This document shows, in pieces, positions 33,590-43,966 of a DNA stretch of 64,000 nt. Origin of the DNA: Brachionus manjavacas (Eukaryota; Rotifera; Eurotatoria; Ploima; Brachionidae). How positions within the stretch are numbered: position 1 is the stretch's first letter; each line of letters starts with the position of its first letter. The notes under the pieces were generated by a model, which did no database searches, was not told the origin of the DNA, and saw only the letters and a list, made by a program, of their open reading frames with translations. The translations under genes and the position numbers were made by a program. Location of the stretch: contig JAHQIY010000001.1 of the NCBI GenBank assembly GCA_019054805.1, forward strand, positions 8,446,501-8,510,500. Reading direction: 5' to 3'.

Positions 33590-34735
33590 TTTATTTAAAA
33601 TAATTTATTAATTACTTAAATAACGAATGGCAAAGTATCGAAAATTCTTTAATCTTTGACCAATAAATTTCAAATTTTCTGATCATTTCATTATTAGCAA
33701 CTTTTGTTATTTCAAACTCGATGCTGCTTCAAAAATTTTCAAGATTTTCTTCAATTTGTGTAAACAAGGATAAACACTTGAAACACAAACTTGCTTATCA
33801 TATGAGAGATCTTGTGCGGCTAAATTAAAAAAAACTTTTGTAAATAATCTTTTAATTAGTTTCAGTTTTAATTGACCTTGATTATAAGGCTCAAGAAGAA
33901 GTAATATTTTTTCTGCTAATAACCAATCGTTAGGGCTGGTAGAACGACTCCAGAAAACCGGCTATAAACCGGTTTTATACAAATCCGACTCTAGATTAGA
34001 GCCGAATTTTAAAACCGGTCCTGTTCTCAAACCGGTTTTTTAAACCGGTTTTTTAAATCGGTTTTTTAAAACTTAAATAAAAATAAAAATTTGAAAACTT
34101 TATATTTACAGATAATTTAAAAAAGACTCGCGTTGAAAAATCTAATGATTTTATCCAAAACAATGGTGGTTTCAATCGAACTTCAAAATCTTAAGACTGA
34201 TTGCAAAAGATTATTTAAGTATAAGCCCTACAAGTGTTGCTTCTGACATACTTTTTCAGCGGCTGATTTAACCATAACAAAAGACCGCAAATCATTGAAT
34301 TCAAATAGCCTATTTGAATCTAATGATGTAAAAGATTAATCTGCTTGAATTCGTGGAAAAAAAGTAGATTTTTTAAGTAAAATATTTAATGAGAATTTTT
34401 TTCAATGAAATGTTTTACAATTAGATCATTTTTTTGTTAATTTTTATTTTCAAAATCGACTTGAACCCACTTTTAAAGCGGCTGTAAATATTTAACCGGT
34501 TTTCAAACCGGCTTCAATTTGAAACCGACTCTAAAACCGACTTGAAATCTGGAACCGGTTTCAAAGCCGGTTTTAAATTTCAAGTCGGTCTACCAGCCCT
34601 ACCAATCGTTGTCAATCGTGAAATTTTTTTGCCCAAAAAACGAATTATTAATCAAATCAATTATTTTGAAAAATGCAATTGCTCTTTTCAAATTTTCAAC
34701 TATAAATATAGCGTCATGAGGTAGTAATTACTGCA
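33590..34735 (-). pseudogene. hAT transposase remnant, middle to C-terminal part
   Basis: On the minus strand, 34735-34602 followed by 33922-33590 reads as hAT transposase: a DW.LLAEKILLLLEPYNQG block, then LS.DKQVCVSSVYPCLHKL, which corresponds to the family's W..L..I..LL.PF and LS...PTIS.V.P.L..L motifs. It carries in-frame stops and is interrupted by the MITE at 33931-34601. Further pieces of what may be the same element lie at 35704-36026 and 39209-39640. Confidence 0.65.
33931..34601. mobile_element. hAT-type MITE with exact 8-bp target duplication
   Basis: The ends are TAGGGCTGGTAGAACG and, read inward from the right, TAGGGCTGGTAGACCG. CCAATCGT is repeated exactly at 33923-33930 and 34602-34609, the 8-bp duplication typical of hAT. 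The 671-bp interior has many AAACCGGTTT-type subterminal motifs, and no transposase. It sits inside the hAT transposase remnant. Confidence 0.92.
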
Positions 34736-35703
34736 ATTTGGAGCTAGTCCAAGCAAAGCTCTAATGAGCTATAGCAGTCGATTCATTGTGTTTCGTCATC
34801 CAAACGTCAATCTTAGCTTTTAAGCTGTTTAGACTAGTTGCACTTACAATTTCTTCTGGCAACTTATTCCAAACATCAATAACTCTGTTAGTAAAGTAAT
34901 TAAATCGATGACTACAATTCTTTACTCTTTCTCGCACCAAGTTCTTGGAGTTTCTTCTGAGATTATACCTTTTGCTGTCAGGCCTAGTGTTTAAGCTGTA
35001 GTTTAAACCATTTCTGAAATTCACAATCTCCATATTGTTCACTAGTTTGAAATTTAAATCTTTAGTAATCCATGGTTTAGATAGCTTCTTTTGCTTCTTT
35101 TTTGGAATAAATCTAGAACAGGCAATGTTATAAAAGGAAATAAATTTATTGTACATTTGATCTATGTCTAAAAAATTAAAGGCACCCGACCAATTTATAC
35201 TTCCCAAGAAATTTGAAAATGAAGCAAAGTCGCCCATTCTATAGTTGAAGTCAGACGAAATAAACTTATTGACTTTTTTTGAATTACATGATTTCAGTTC
35301 GTTGTCCCATGTTAATGTTAAGTGACCTTACTCTGTCTTACCCAGAGGTGGACCATATTGAATACAGTACACACGCTCTGCCTCATCTGTGATGACCAAA
35401 TCAAGGATGCTTTTCGGCTCAGTGTTTGACATCTGAAAAGTCGGTTCTTTTACATTTTGAGAGAAAAAACAATCGTCGAAACAGTCAATTAGGTCAACTT
35501 CAAAAGTTTTTTGTCTGACCACGTGCGAATAAACTGACCCATTAACCCGGCCTATATTTGGAGAATTAAAATCCCCACACAGTATTATGCCAGAAAATTT
35601 GGATTTCCACTTGATCTCACTCGATCTTTTAATGCTCATAATAATTTCATTATCCCTGGCACTCGCCCCTGGTGGTCTGTATAGACATCCTGCTAAAATA
35701 TGA
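34736..35703 (-). mobile_element. LINE, 5'-truncated and internally deleted
   Basis: Reading on the minus strand: AP-endonuclease domain pieces (GCLYRPPGAS, then ILCGDFNSPNIG, then ILDLVITDE), then the linker with KPWITKDLNFK, then directly the C-terminal block NRVIDVWNKLPEEIV and a stop near 34761. The reverse transcriptase core is missing. At least one frame break splits the endonuclease part. AATTACTACC beside the 3' end and AATTAATACC beside the 5' end may be a diverged target duplication. CR1/Jockey-type. Confidence 0.8.
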
Positions 35704-36026
35704 TCATTTGACGGACATGGTATTAATTCTTGTAAATTTCCGATTTTTATTCATAAAATGAACCGTCATACACATATACGGTTCATTACAATGAGATGTC
35801 CAAATATAAATTGTGACATGATTTTTTGATATTATTGATTCTAGCATTTCTTTAATGTTATTCAAATAATTACCATATAAATAGTAATTCAGGGTTGAAC
35901 CGTTAATAGGGTAAAACCGTGAATTCTTCTTTGATTGACTATAACCTTTCATTGAAAAAAAAATTTTTATTAATTGAAAAAAAGAAGGTAAAAAACGTCT
36001 TTGATAATAAAAATGACCAATAAAAA
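35704..36026 (-). pseudogene. hAT transposase remnant, WTS region
   Basis: An 82-codon minus-strand frame contains TIYIWTSHCNEPYMCMTVHF, the hAT signature around (L)T.D.WTS....Y...T.HFI. The preceding part (YYLYGNYLNNIKEML) fits the family too. Flanked by the LINE on one side and the Mutator-like element on the other. Confidence 0.7.
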
Positions 36027-36035
36027 AGAATTTTT
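36027..36035. repeat. 9-bp target duplication, left copy
   Basis: AGAATTTTT directly outside the left TIR of the Mutator-like element; identical to 38073-38081. Confidence 0.88.
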
Positions 36036-38072
36036 GGTTATCCCTAAAACGCGGAAAATAAAACGCGGAATGCGGAATGCGGAATTCCGCAAAAAAATAC
36101 CAAAAAATGGGGCATTATTAAAAATTGTTTCCGCAAAAAAAACTACTAAAACGCGGAATTTCCGCATTTTAGTAGTTTTTTAATTATTGCGGAAAAAGTT
36201 TGCGGAATTGGGCTGAAAAGAAAAAAATTAACATTAATCAATAAATATTATTATTTATTTTATAAACAACAATATGTATTTTTAATTATTTAAACTAGTT
36301 TAATTGTTAAAACATTTAAAGTGATATTTGCTACATAGCCATGATTTTGCTTTGCCAGATCTTTGATAACTATTGACCTTGGCACATTCAAAATGGTACC
36401 AAAATTTGCACATATCACATTCTATTGAATGTTCAAAACAAATCTCCGAACAAACAGGGCAACGGCAATGTATTTTTTTGTTGTTGATTAAACTAATCAC
36501 AGTTTTCCAGGATGATTTATTAAAATATTTTTCCAAAAAACCAAAGTCAAGATCTTTAAGAAAGGCATCGCTTAATTTGGTATGGTCAGTAATAACCATA
36601 TTTACTTTGATTTTATATATTTCATCTATTAAACTATCTAAGATTTCGTCTCTGTTTTCTGTTTCCAATAATAAATCAGAAAGTAAACATCTCACATCGG
36701 GGTGTGTACTAACAGACTGTGTACTAACAGACTGTGTACTAACAGGCTGTGTACTAACAGGCAGAAGAACCGAAACAGTAATTAAACTTGGGTCGATAGA
36801 ATTAATTAAATGGCCTTTTTTTTTACGTCCGGTTAATCCTGAATTTTTAGATTTTGTCAAAGAAGTTAAATTCGGTATTTTATAATTGTTACTTATATCT
36901 AAACCATTTATTGACTGTACAGCAAGTATATGACAACAAGAGCTTTTTTCTGGACAAGTACAACTCAGCTTAGGTAATAGCTTAACTTGGAAACAATTGT
37001 TCTTTTCATCTGTAACGAAATATAAACAATTAAAGGTTTAATAATTTAATAATAAATAGTTGTGTTAATTATATAATTCTTACATATCTAAGATTTTGTA
37101 TTTGCTTTAAGTCTCTAGCTCCTTTCTTCTTGGATGTCTCTTTATAAACTAAGTTTGGTACTTTTTTGGCAACTTTTTCTTTTAACTCAGACAAAACAGA
37201 TGGCATTGTTCGTTGATAATTTTGAGCACCTTCTTGGTCTTTTGTATTTCCATGAGGACCTGATTCGCACTCGATTTCTGGGTCGCTGTCATTGTTTTTT
37301 TTAAGGTAATGAATCAATACTGGCATTGGTTTATCAATCAATGTATAAACATCTTTGATTATGTTTTTATTAATTATGCCTTTGTCAAATATATGATAAT
37401 ATGACTTAAATAAGACCGGTTTATCGACTGGAAAAGGCTTTTTTTCTCCTTGGTTTCTCCATTTAAATCCGTTGGATAGCCAGTCTTTATATTTTTCTGG
37501 CTGGTTTGACCAATAAAATACAACTTCACCTGAAAATAATAAAAAATGTGCATACTTATTCTAAATTTGCAAATTTTTATTTTATTATCATTTAATTACC
37601 TGATCTTGGTCTAAATATTTTTGGATTATGATTGCCCTCAGCATGATTAAAACTCGTTAACATTTCTTCGGCTTCAGAATTTATTAAGCGAAGATTTTTT
37701 TTTAGAAAAATATTCATTTTATTCTCTTTTAAAGATTTTAGAATGTGGTTTGTTAATTTCTCTTAAGAATAAGATGACAATTTATTTTTTAATAAAAGTT
37801 TTTTATTATATAATTTAAAGTTTTAGAACTCAAAACTAATTTAACATAGTATTATATTGTTATGAAAATTTATTTATTTAAATAAAATTTTTTATTTTCA
37901 GCCTAATTCCGCAAACTTTTTCCGCAATAATTTAAAAAACTACTAAAATGCGGAAATTTCGCGTTTTAGTAGTTTTTTTTGCGGAAATATTTTTTAATTA
38001 TTCCCCATTTTTTGGTATTTTATTGCGGAATTCCGCATTCCGCGTTTTATTTTCCGCGTTTTAGGGACAACC
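36036..38072. mobile_element. Mutator-like (MULE-type) TIR element carrying a CG-1/SWIM/PHD-like gene
   Basis: The 2037-bp element begins GGTTATCCCTAAAACGCGG and ends with the reverse complement of GGTTGTCCCTAAAACGCGG. TIRs are about 185 bp (36036-36222 and 37893-38072), nearly identical, and dense in GCGGAAT/ATTCCGC motifs including GCGGAATTCCGC and a 35-bp near-palindrome around 36141-36176. AGAATTTTT is duplicated exactly outside both ends. Long TIRs plus a 9-bp duplication are the hallmarks of Mutator-like elements. The cargo gene on the minus strand has a SWIM finger, common in MULE transposases, but I see no MULE DDE catalytic core. It is therefore either non-autonomous with host-type cargo or a divergent family. 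The TIR similarity suggests a fairly recent insertion. Confidence 0.88.
36300..37717 (-). CDS. transposon-borne protein: CG-1-like domain, SWIM finger, PHD-like finger
   Basis: Proposed exons 37600-37717, 37084-37529, 36300-37001: 1266 nt, 421 aa. Residues about 35-120 resemble a CG-1 (CAMTA-type) DNA-binding domain: RPRSGEVVFYW, GFKWRNQG, LFKSYYHIF, VYTLIDKPMPVLIHYL. A SWIM zinc finger follows soon after (CTCPEKSSCCH, CxCx6CxH form). After a 15-bp coding tandem repeat (PVSTQ/SVSTQ, 36704-36762) comes a PHD-like finger (CPVC, CDMC, HFEC, WLC) near the C-terminus. The first intron is clean (G|GTAATT to TTTTCAG). At the second, the donor TAT|GTAAGA is strong, but the in-frame acceptor (AAAAG, before 37001) is weaker than a TTACAG 8 bases upstream that would break frame; the model is uncertain there. 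A nuclear DNA- or chromatin-binding role is inferred. Confidence 0.65.
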
Positions 38073-38081
38073 AGAATTTTT
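38073..38081. repeat. 9-bp target duplication, right copy
   Basis: AGAATTTTT directly outside the right TIR of the Mutator-like element. Confidence 0.88.
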
Positions 38082-38300
38082 TATTTTTTTTTATTTCATT
38101 TAAACGACTAATCTTCGCTACTTAAAAGAAAATGCCGATCCTCAGAAAAAACTTTCTTGATAATTGGTAAAAATTTGAACAAAGAATACTGTTATATGTA
38201 TTTTTCGATGTTGATTACGAATTTCTTATTGAATAATTCAAAAACTTAACCGATTTTCTGTTATTTTAAAATAAAATAAAATTAAGAAAAAAATGGGATT

Positions 38301-39208
38301 GGGGTTAAACCGTTAATTTCATTCATTGCAATAAATAGTGTGAATTTTCTATTTGATTGAATTTAAAAAAATAAATTTTAAAAATGCCGAGAAGTAACTT
38401 CCAAAAAGCTTATAGCGAAGAAACTTTACAAATAGCCATTGCCGAAATTGAAGCTAAAAAATTAAACAAACATCAAGCTTCTGCGCGCTTTATCATTACA
38501 TATTCAACACTTAACGACCGAATCAATGAAAAGTATAAAAGACCTGCAAATGGTAAAAGTGCTACCCCATAGATCCCTAAAGAACTTGAAACGCTTTTAG
38601 TTGAAGTGATCAAACAATTAGCTGATTGGGGATATGGTATTAATTTTGCTAGCATTAGAAACTTTGTGAAACACTATTTCAGCAAATAAAGAGAAAACGT
38701 CAACAAAAAAAACGATGATTAAAAGAAAGTACGGTGAATTTTTGACTGAGAATCAAGTTTTGAAACAATTAGAAGATGAAAAGGCAAAAAAGTTGAACAA
38801 AAAGAGGAAAAAAGTGACAATAATCAGTGATGAAGAAGATGAAGAGGAGTCTGAAATTGAAATATCTCCGCTTAACTACCAAAAAAGTTGTTTCAAATGT
38901 ATATCAGTATTTGGAAAAGTCATAACAAATCAAAAAAAATGGATTTTTTTGTGAGAAATGTAACAATTGGTCTTGTGGGAAATGCCTTCCAAGAGGCTTT
39001 GATTTAACAATGGAATTTTTTTGTTCAAAAAAGTGTTCTAAATAGATAAATTTTGTTTTAAAATAGGATACATATATTTTCTTATACTTTTTTTTGTATT
39101 TTAAATTAAAGACAATATTCTCTTTTATTATTTTATATTTTTTTCGAAAAAAAAAAAAAATCTCACAACTAATTAGCGATCAAATAAACGAGTTCACGGT
39201 TTTACCCC
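38301..39208 (+). mobile_element. pogo/Tc5-like transposon relic
   Basis: The frame from 38384 starts MPRSNFQKAYSEETLQIAIA and has an N-terminal psq-type helix-turn-helix (STLNDRI), an in-frame stop at 38570-38572, then a second helix-turn-helix block (LADWGYGINFASIRNFVKHY) ending at a stop. The DDE catalytic region is absent. From 38714 an acidic C-terminal part continues, ending in a zinc-finger-like Cys array (CEKCNNWSCGKC ... FFCSKKC) that lies in a shifted frame near 38945-39045. GGGGTTAAACCGTTAA at 38301 and the reverse complement of GGGGTAAAACCGTGAA at 39193-39208 may be its terminal repeats. Dead element; family is sure, ends are tentative. Confidence 0.65.
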
Positions 39209-39640
39209 GTTTGACTATAAACTTGATCTTTTCTCTAACAGTTTTTCTCACACGGAATAAAATCATGAATCTTTTTAAATCCGGATCGTCAGCTATCATA
39301 AATGCTTGAATATTATAATTAAAAAAGTCAAAAACAGATCGGTGATTTGTGTTTGTTCTGATACTCGAATAACTTTTGGACATGTTATATTTTCAAAATC
39401 AGTGTCAGTATCTCCAATAGAAGGCTTTATAACATTGTGCTCAACTTTCGGATGATTAGTCATACTCTTGTAGTAGTCGACTCAGTGTACTTTTGAGCAA
39501 TTTTCATAACTACAAACTATTTTTTATTGTTCATAATTTTTGATCATATTTTGGCACACATGAATTGTATTCGCTTTTCCACATGACTTGTGTTACACCT
39601 GTCTTCGTTTTTTCGTTTCGAAACTGGGGACAACAGTAAA
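39209..39640 (-). pseudogene. possible hAT transposase N-terminal remnant
   Basis: Minus-strand fragments read NCSK and TESTTTRV (BED-finger-like spacing) and then AFMIADDPDLKRFMILFR, similar to the FS.VE...FR.L segment that follows the BED finger in hAT transposases. Frames are broken. It may belong to the same ancient element as 35704-36026 and 33590-34735. Confidence 0.4.
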
Positions 39641-41985
39641 GCTGATTCGTTTATCATTATTAGCGGCATTTTCAAATTTCAAATATTTGTTTAGTATATT
39701 TAATAAATAAGATTAAAATTTAGGATGTATCATTTATTTAGTGAGTTAAAATATCTTTTAAAATGGAAATATAATAGAATAAAGATTTCATTTAAAATTA
39801 CGAAAAAACTTGAAAATGTTCAAAATTTTTAGAAAATTTTTGCTTAGAACAATGAACTGTCTTCCTTATTTTTTAAAAGTCAATATTTAATTTGTAAACA
39901 TAAAGTTTTAATTTTAAAGAGAAGAATAAGCCACTAAAAATAGAAAAAAAAATTTCTTTAGAAATAATTTTTAACTGCTTCTGAAAAAAAGAGAAAAATT
40001 TAAATGTGATCATAAATGCGTGCTTTTTAAAAATAAAATTTTAAAACTTTATTAATATTGTTTGAATCCTAAATTAGTTTAGGAATCAAAAGATTCAAAA
40101 TAAATTATTTACAATGAACATTTCAATAATAATTAATTAAAAAAATTTGAAAATTCATTGTTTCGATAAATTTAAATTGATTACATCATTGTGATCAACA
40201 AGTTAAAATCTGGACAAATGTCTTCAGTTTTTGTTGCAGGTCAAAGACAAACCTGAGCCGAAATTGTTGTTTTACAAAACTCTTGTCTGAAATTGCTTTT
40301 GGCAAAAATGAAGATTCGATTCCATTTTTTTTCGACTGTGCCGCCCGTGCCAAAAAATTAAAAGTGGCTTTTTTCTACTCTGGCAAAACTTGTTAAACTT
40401 TTTTACTTATTTTTAAATTTTTCTTTATATCAACCAAAATCATTGAAAAATTAATTTACAATTTAAAAAAAAAATGTCGACAATCAAAACGGTCCATCTA
40501 ATCGACTCCATCTAAGAACCTATTTTCCTTCAAACCGGTTTCCCACCCCTAGTTGGCTCATGCGATACAAAAAAAATTCCATTTTTTTGCAGTATCTGTA
40601 CATTGTGCCAAAAAAATCAAAGAATTTCTTTTTCAACCTCACAAAGAGACAGTTAAAAAATTATTAGTGTCATATTCAACCAACAATTTTACTAGCAGAT
40701 GATGCTGAATCGATACATAATGGTTTCGCAAAATTCCGCTCGAAAATAGGCTTGTTGGGGTTATGTTAAGCGAAATTTTCATGCTAAATATTTCTGCGAC
40801 AAACACTATTGTCAAAAAGAAGGATGTAGACAATCTAAAACTTTCAATAACAGAATCAATGTTTGAAAGTGCATTGAAAGCAAATTGAATTTTTGTTTAA
40901 TTGCATTACGGTAATTTCGTCGTTCTTGCTTAAACAATTCTCTCAATATTTTGTGAGGAAACTGCTGGGAAATGTTCACAGAATTTCCAAAAGAAACTTG
41001 AACCATAGGACTTGGACAAATATTACTTTAATTGTCGTTAGTTTATTTTAATTTACCCTTGTACCCTTGTATTTTTTTTTAATTTACCCTTATTTACCTT
41101 GAAAAAATATCATTCTTTCTTATTTAAAATAATTAATTTTTTTCGAAACTATAAGTCTAATAAAGCCAATACTCTCCAAAACGAAAAAAAAATTCAGTGA
41201 AGATTTTTTATTTTGTTTCTGATATTTAAAAAGATAGAAACGTTTAGATCAAAATTTTAGTATTTAACATTAAAGAAATGATCTTTTGCAAGACCAATTA
41301 GACTAATCGACTCTTCTATTAATTTTTAGTCCACAACTTAATACCTTAACAAATGGAAGACTTAAATTTTATGAAATAAAATGAAACTTTGAAAAAAAAT
41401 AAAGAGTTTTTTGATAAAAAGCTATGTTTTATTCTTTTTTGGTTTCAAAAAAACAATAACTTGAAGTCATTATGTCAACGTTTAAAAATTTATAACAAAA
41501 AAATCAAAATAAAAGCTCCTCAAGATAAATTAAACCTTTAAAAATTTGAAAACTCAATGCCATAATTTAATATTGTTGCATCATTATTAAAAACAAGTCT
41601 AAACTTCACATTAAAAAGTCATGCTATTCATCTGGTATTAGATAAAATCCATTCATAGCTACAAAAGTAAAAAAATGCTTTAAAAAAGTTTTTGACTTAT
41701 TTTTTTATGCATCACAATAAATAGTCTAGGCATAAAATTTTATTTTTTTATTAATTTTAATTCGAAGTTTTATTTTTTTTATAAAGAAAAACTAAATCTA
41801 ATAATTGATGTTTTGAATCACAATTCAGTCTAATTCCATCAGACTTTGTCAAACTATATTAAATCAAATCGATTTGATTTATGATTAATCATTAAAATAA
41901 AAACTAAATCTATGAACAAAGTAAAATTATTAATTTATTCTAAAAAATAAAGATTGGTTGATTTTTTTAAGAAAAAATAAACAAA
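39641..41985. other. transposon debris before the WAP cluster
   Basis: No intact gene. A terminus-like sequence TCAAACCGGTTTCCCACCCC at about 40532-40551 resembles hAT-MITE ends. Two minus-strand frames at 40639-40833 and 41006-40812 have weak coding look and no domain I can name with confidence. Confidence 0.45.
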
Positions 41986-42329
41986 ATGAATTTTAAATTA
42001 AGGTTTATTTTATTTTTCCTTCTGTTTTTGACTTTAGGCGAGTTCAAAACAAGTAACCTTAATAAAGAATTAAAATTCGATTAAAAATTTGAAATTATTC
42101 AGTTAAAGTTCAGCAGTACAAGAACAATCTTTGTGGTCGAATAATGAATGGTAAGCCATGTAAGCGAAACTCGGAGTGCACTAGAGATTCAAAATGCGTA
42201 ATCTATAAACTTCATAAAGTAGTCTTCTATTTAATTTTTTTAATATTTTTTAAGGTAAATGTTCGATGCGGCAATGTTTGTTTATCGAGCAAAAAAAAAA
42301 TGGGACGACAATATTTTAACTATAATTAA
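41986..42329 (+). CDS. small secreted WAP-like protein, degenerate
   Basis: Exons 41986-42052, 42103-42197, 42255-42329 (237 nt, 78 aa). Signal peptide KLRFILFFLLFLTLG, then a cysteine pattern of a single WAP domain with six instead of eight cysteines (CGR, GKPC, SEC, SKC, RCGNVC). The second cysteine of the usual adjacent pair, just after the exon 2/3 junction, is Val here. The 57-bp second intron has no stop and is a multiple of three, so the unspliced frame also stays open. First of three neighbouring WAP-like genes. Confidence 0.7.
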
Positions 42330-42445
42330 CGGATAATATATTTTTTATTTATTTTAAGTGTTAATATATTTAATAAGCCTAAAATAAATTATATTCTTAT
42401 CTGATATAAATATAAACAATATTTTTTTAAAGATAGAATCATAAA

Positions 42446-42823
42446 ATGATAAAATTTACTTTTTTAACAGTTATTTTAGCTTTGTCCGTGATAAATTCAG
42501 ATTCGGCATATATTGGTAAGTTTCATTTATTTAGTTCTCTTTAAAATATTCCAAAAAACATTTGGACTAATTTTAGACAGTTCATTTTATTTTAAGCGAT
42601 TTACAAGTATTTAATTTCTAGGAAAACCGGGATCTTGTCCACTTGATCTAACCGCAAGTCTCTCTGGATGCACTTTCTTTTGCATAACTGATGATCATTG
42701 CCCTGAAAACTTAAAATGTGTAAGACTTTCCTTTAACTAATTAAATTTTTTAATTTAAATTTTTCAATTTAATTTTTTAAGTGTGCAACTGACTGCGGAA
42801 AGCAATGTGCTATGCCAATCTAA
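42446..42823 (+). CDS. small secreted single-WAP protein
   Basis: Exons 42446-42515, 42622-42719, 42782-42823 (210 nt, 69 aa). Signal peptide KFTFLTVILALSVINSDSA, then one complete eight-cysteine WAP domain (KPGSCP ... ENLKC|CATDCGKQC). The phase-0 intron falls exactly between the adjacent cysteines. Resembles domain 1 of the gene at 30959 (shared KPGSCP and CPENLKC), so these are likely tandem duplicates. Probable secreted protease inhibitor or antimicrobial. Confidence 0.85.
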
Positions 42824-43966
42824 TTTTGGGATGAAACACCCGAACAAAACAAACTATTTCCCTAATTGAAAAACTTAATTAATTTAATTATATTTCATTT
42901 GAATAAAAATTAAAAATCCTTCTAAATATTTTTAATTTTGAATCTGCATGAATATCTAATTTAGGCTTAGGTTTTTTAATGAACATTGAATGATAATAGA
43001 TGACTTCCTTTTACTGTAAAAAGCCTCTTTTATCAATTTTTTAATTTTTAATCTTCATTTTGTCAAATAAGAAAATGATGATAAACTAATTATAAATTTC
43101 TTCATTAATTTATTTCCCTTTAAATTTAAATAACAAAAAACATGTAATTCAAAACATCATTTAATGGACTGGCAAAAGATCTACTGATAAAAAAACTGAA
43201 TTAAATTACGATCATTAATATGACTGAATTTATTCATAAAAAAGATGTCACCATCAATAAACAAGGCGTCGTTATAAAATTTACCTACGATCGAAATTAG
43301 CAACACATCGAAATATCAATATATTTTATGATTCCAACAGCAGTAAAACTACAGATCAACATGACAATTACAACTTAAAAAATCAGTCCTGTTCAAATTA
43401 ATGTTGCAGACCTCGAACAATTTTTTTTATATTTATTTATATTATGCCAAAAAAATTTAAGTTGTATTTTATCCCTCAAAATTATGATTTATTCAGTTTT
43501 TAAATATTAATTTCAAAAAATAATTTTAAAATTTAAAATTTCATCTTTAATCAAAAAACTCGGAAAGAATTTTAAAATTGAAACATTTTGAATTTTAAAT
43601 TTAGATTTTAAGTTTATATTTTCTTAATTTTGACGAACTAAAAACTTTGTATTCAGGTTTATGTTTTATTCGAATAGAGTAAAATTATATTTTTTGAATT
43701 TTAATAGGCTTTTACTTTTCCCTCAATATTTAACATTTTTACAGTATTGCATTCAGTATTCAGTTCAGCAATTTTCACAATAAATCTTTAAAATTAATAA
43801 AGAAAAATATTATTGTGACTTGTTGTAATGAACATAAGTTACTTTTAAAAGATTGACAAAAAAATGATCTGACGCATCAAAAATTTCTAAATTTACATTG
43901 ATTATAAAATTTTAAGTAACTATGTTTCATTTTTTCAAAATTTTTTTAAAATAAAATAGGAAAACA
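42824..43966. other. spacer with a small dead frame
   Basis: A frame from 43220 (MTEFIHKKDVTINKQGVVIK) looks coding-like for about 25 codons, then stops, with further open stretches after it. It may be the residue of a gene or transposon. Nothing recognised. Confidence 0.35.

Noticed and set aside
40639-41006. hAT transposase fragment on the minus strand
   Set aside because: Only a loose PTS...S.G-like stretch; too weak to call beside the clearer pieces at 33.6-36.0 kb.
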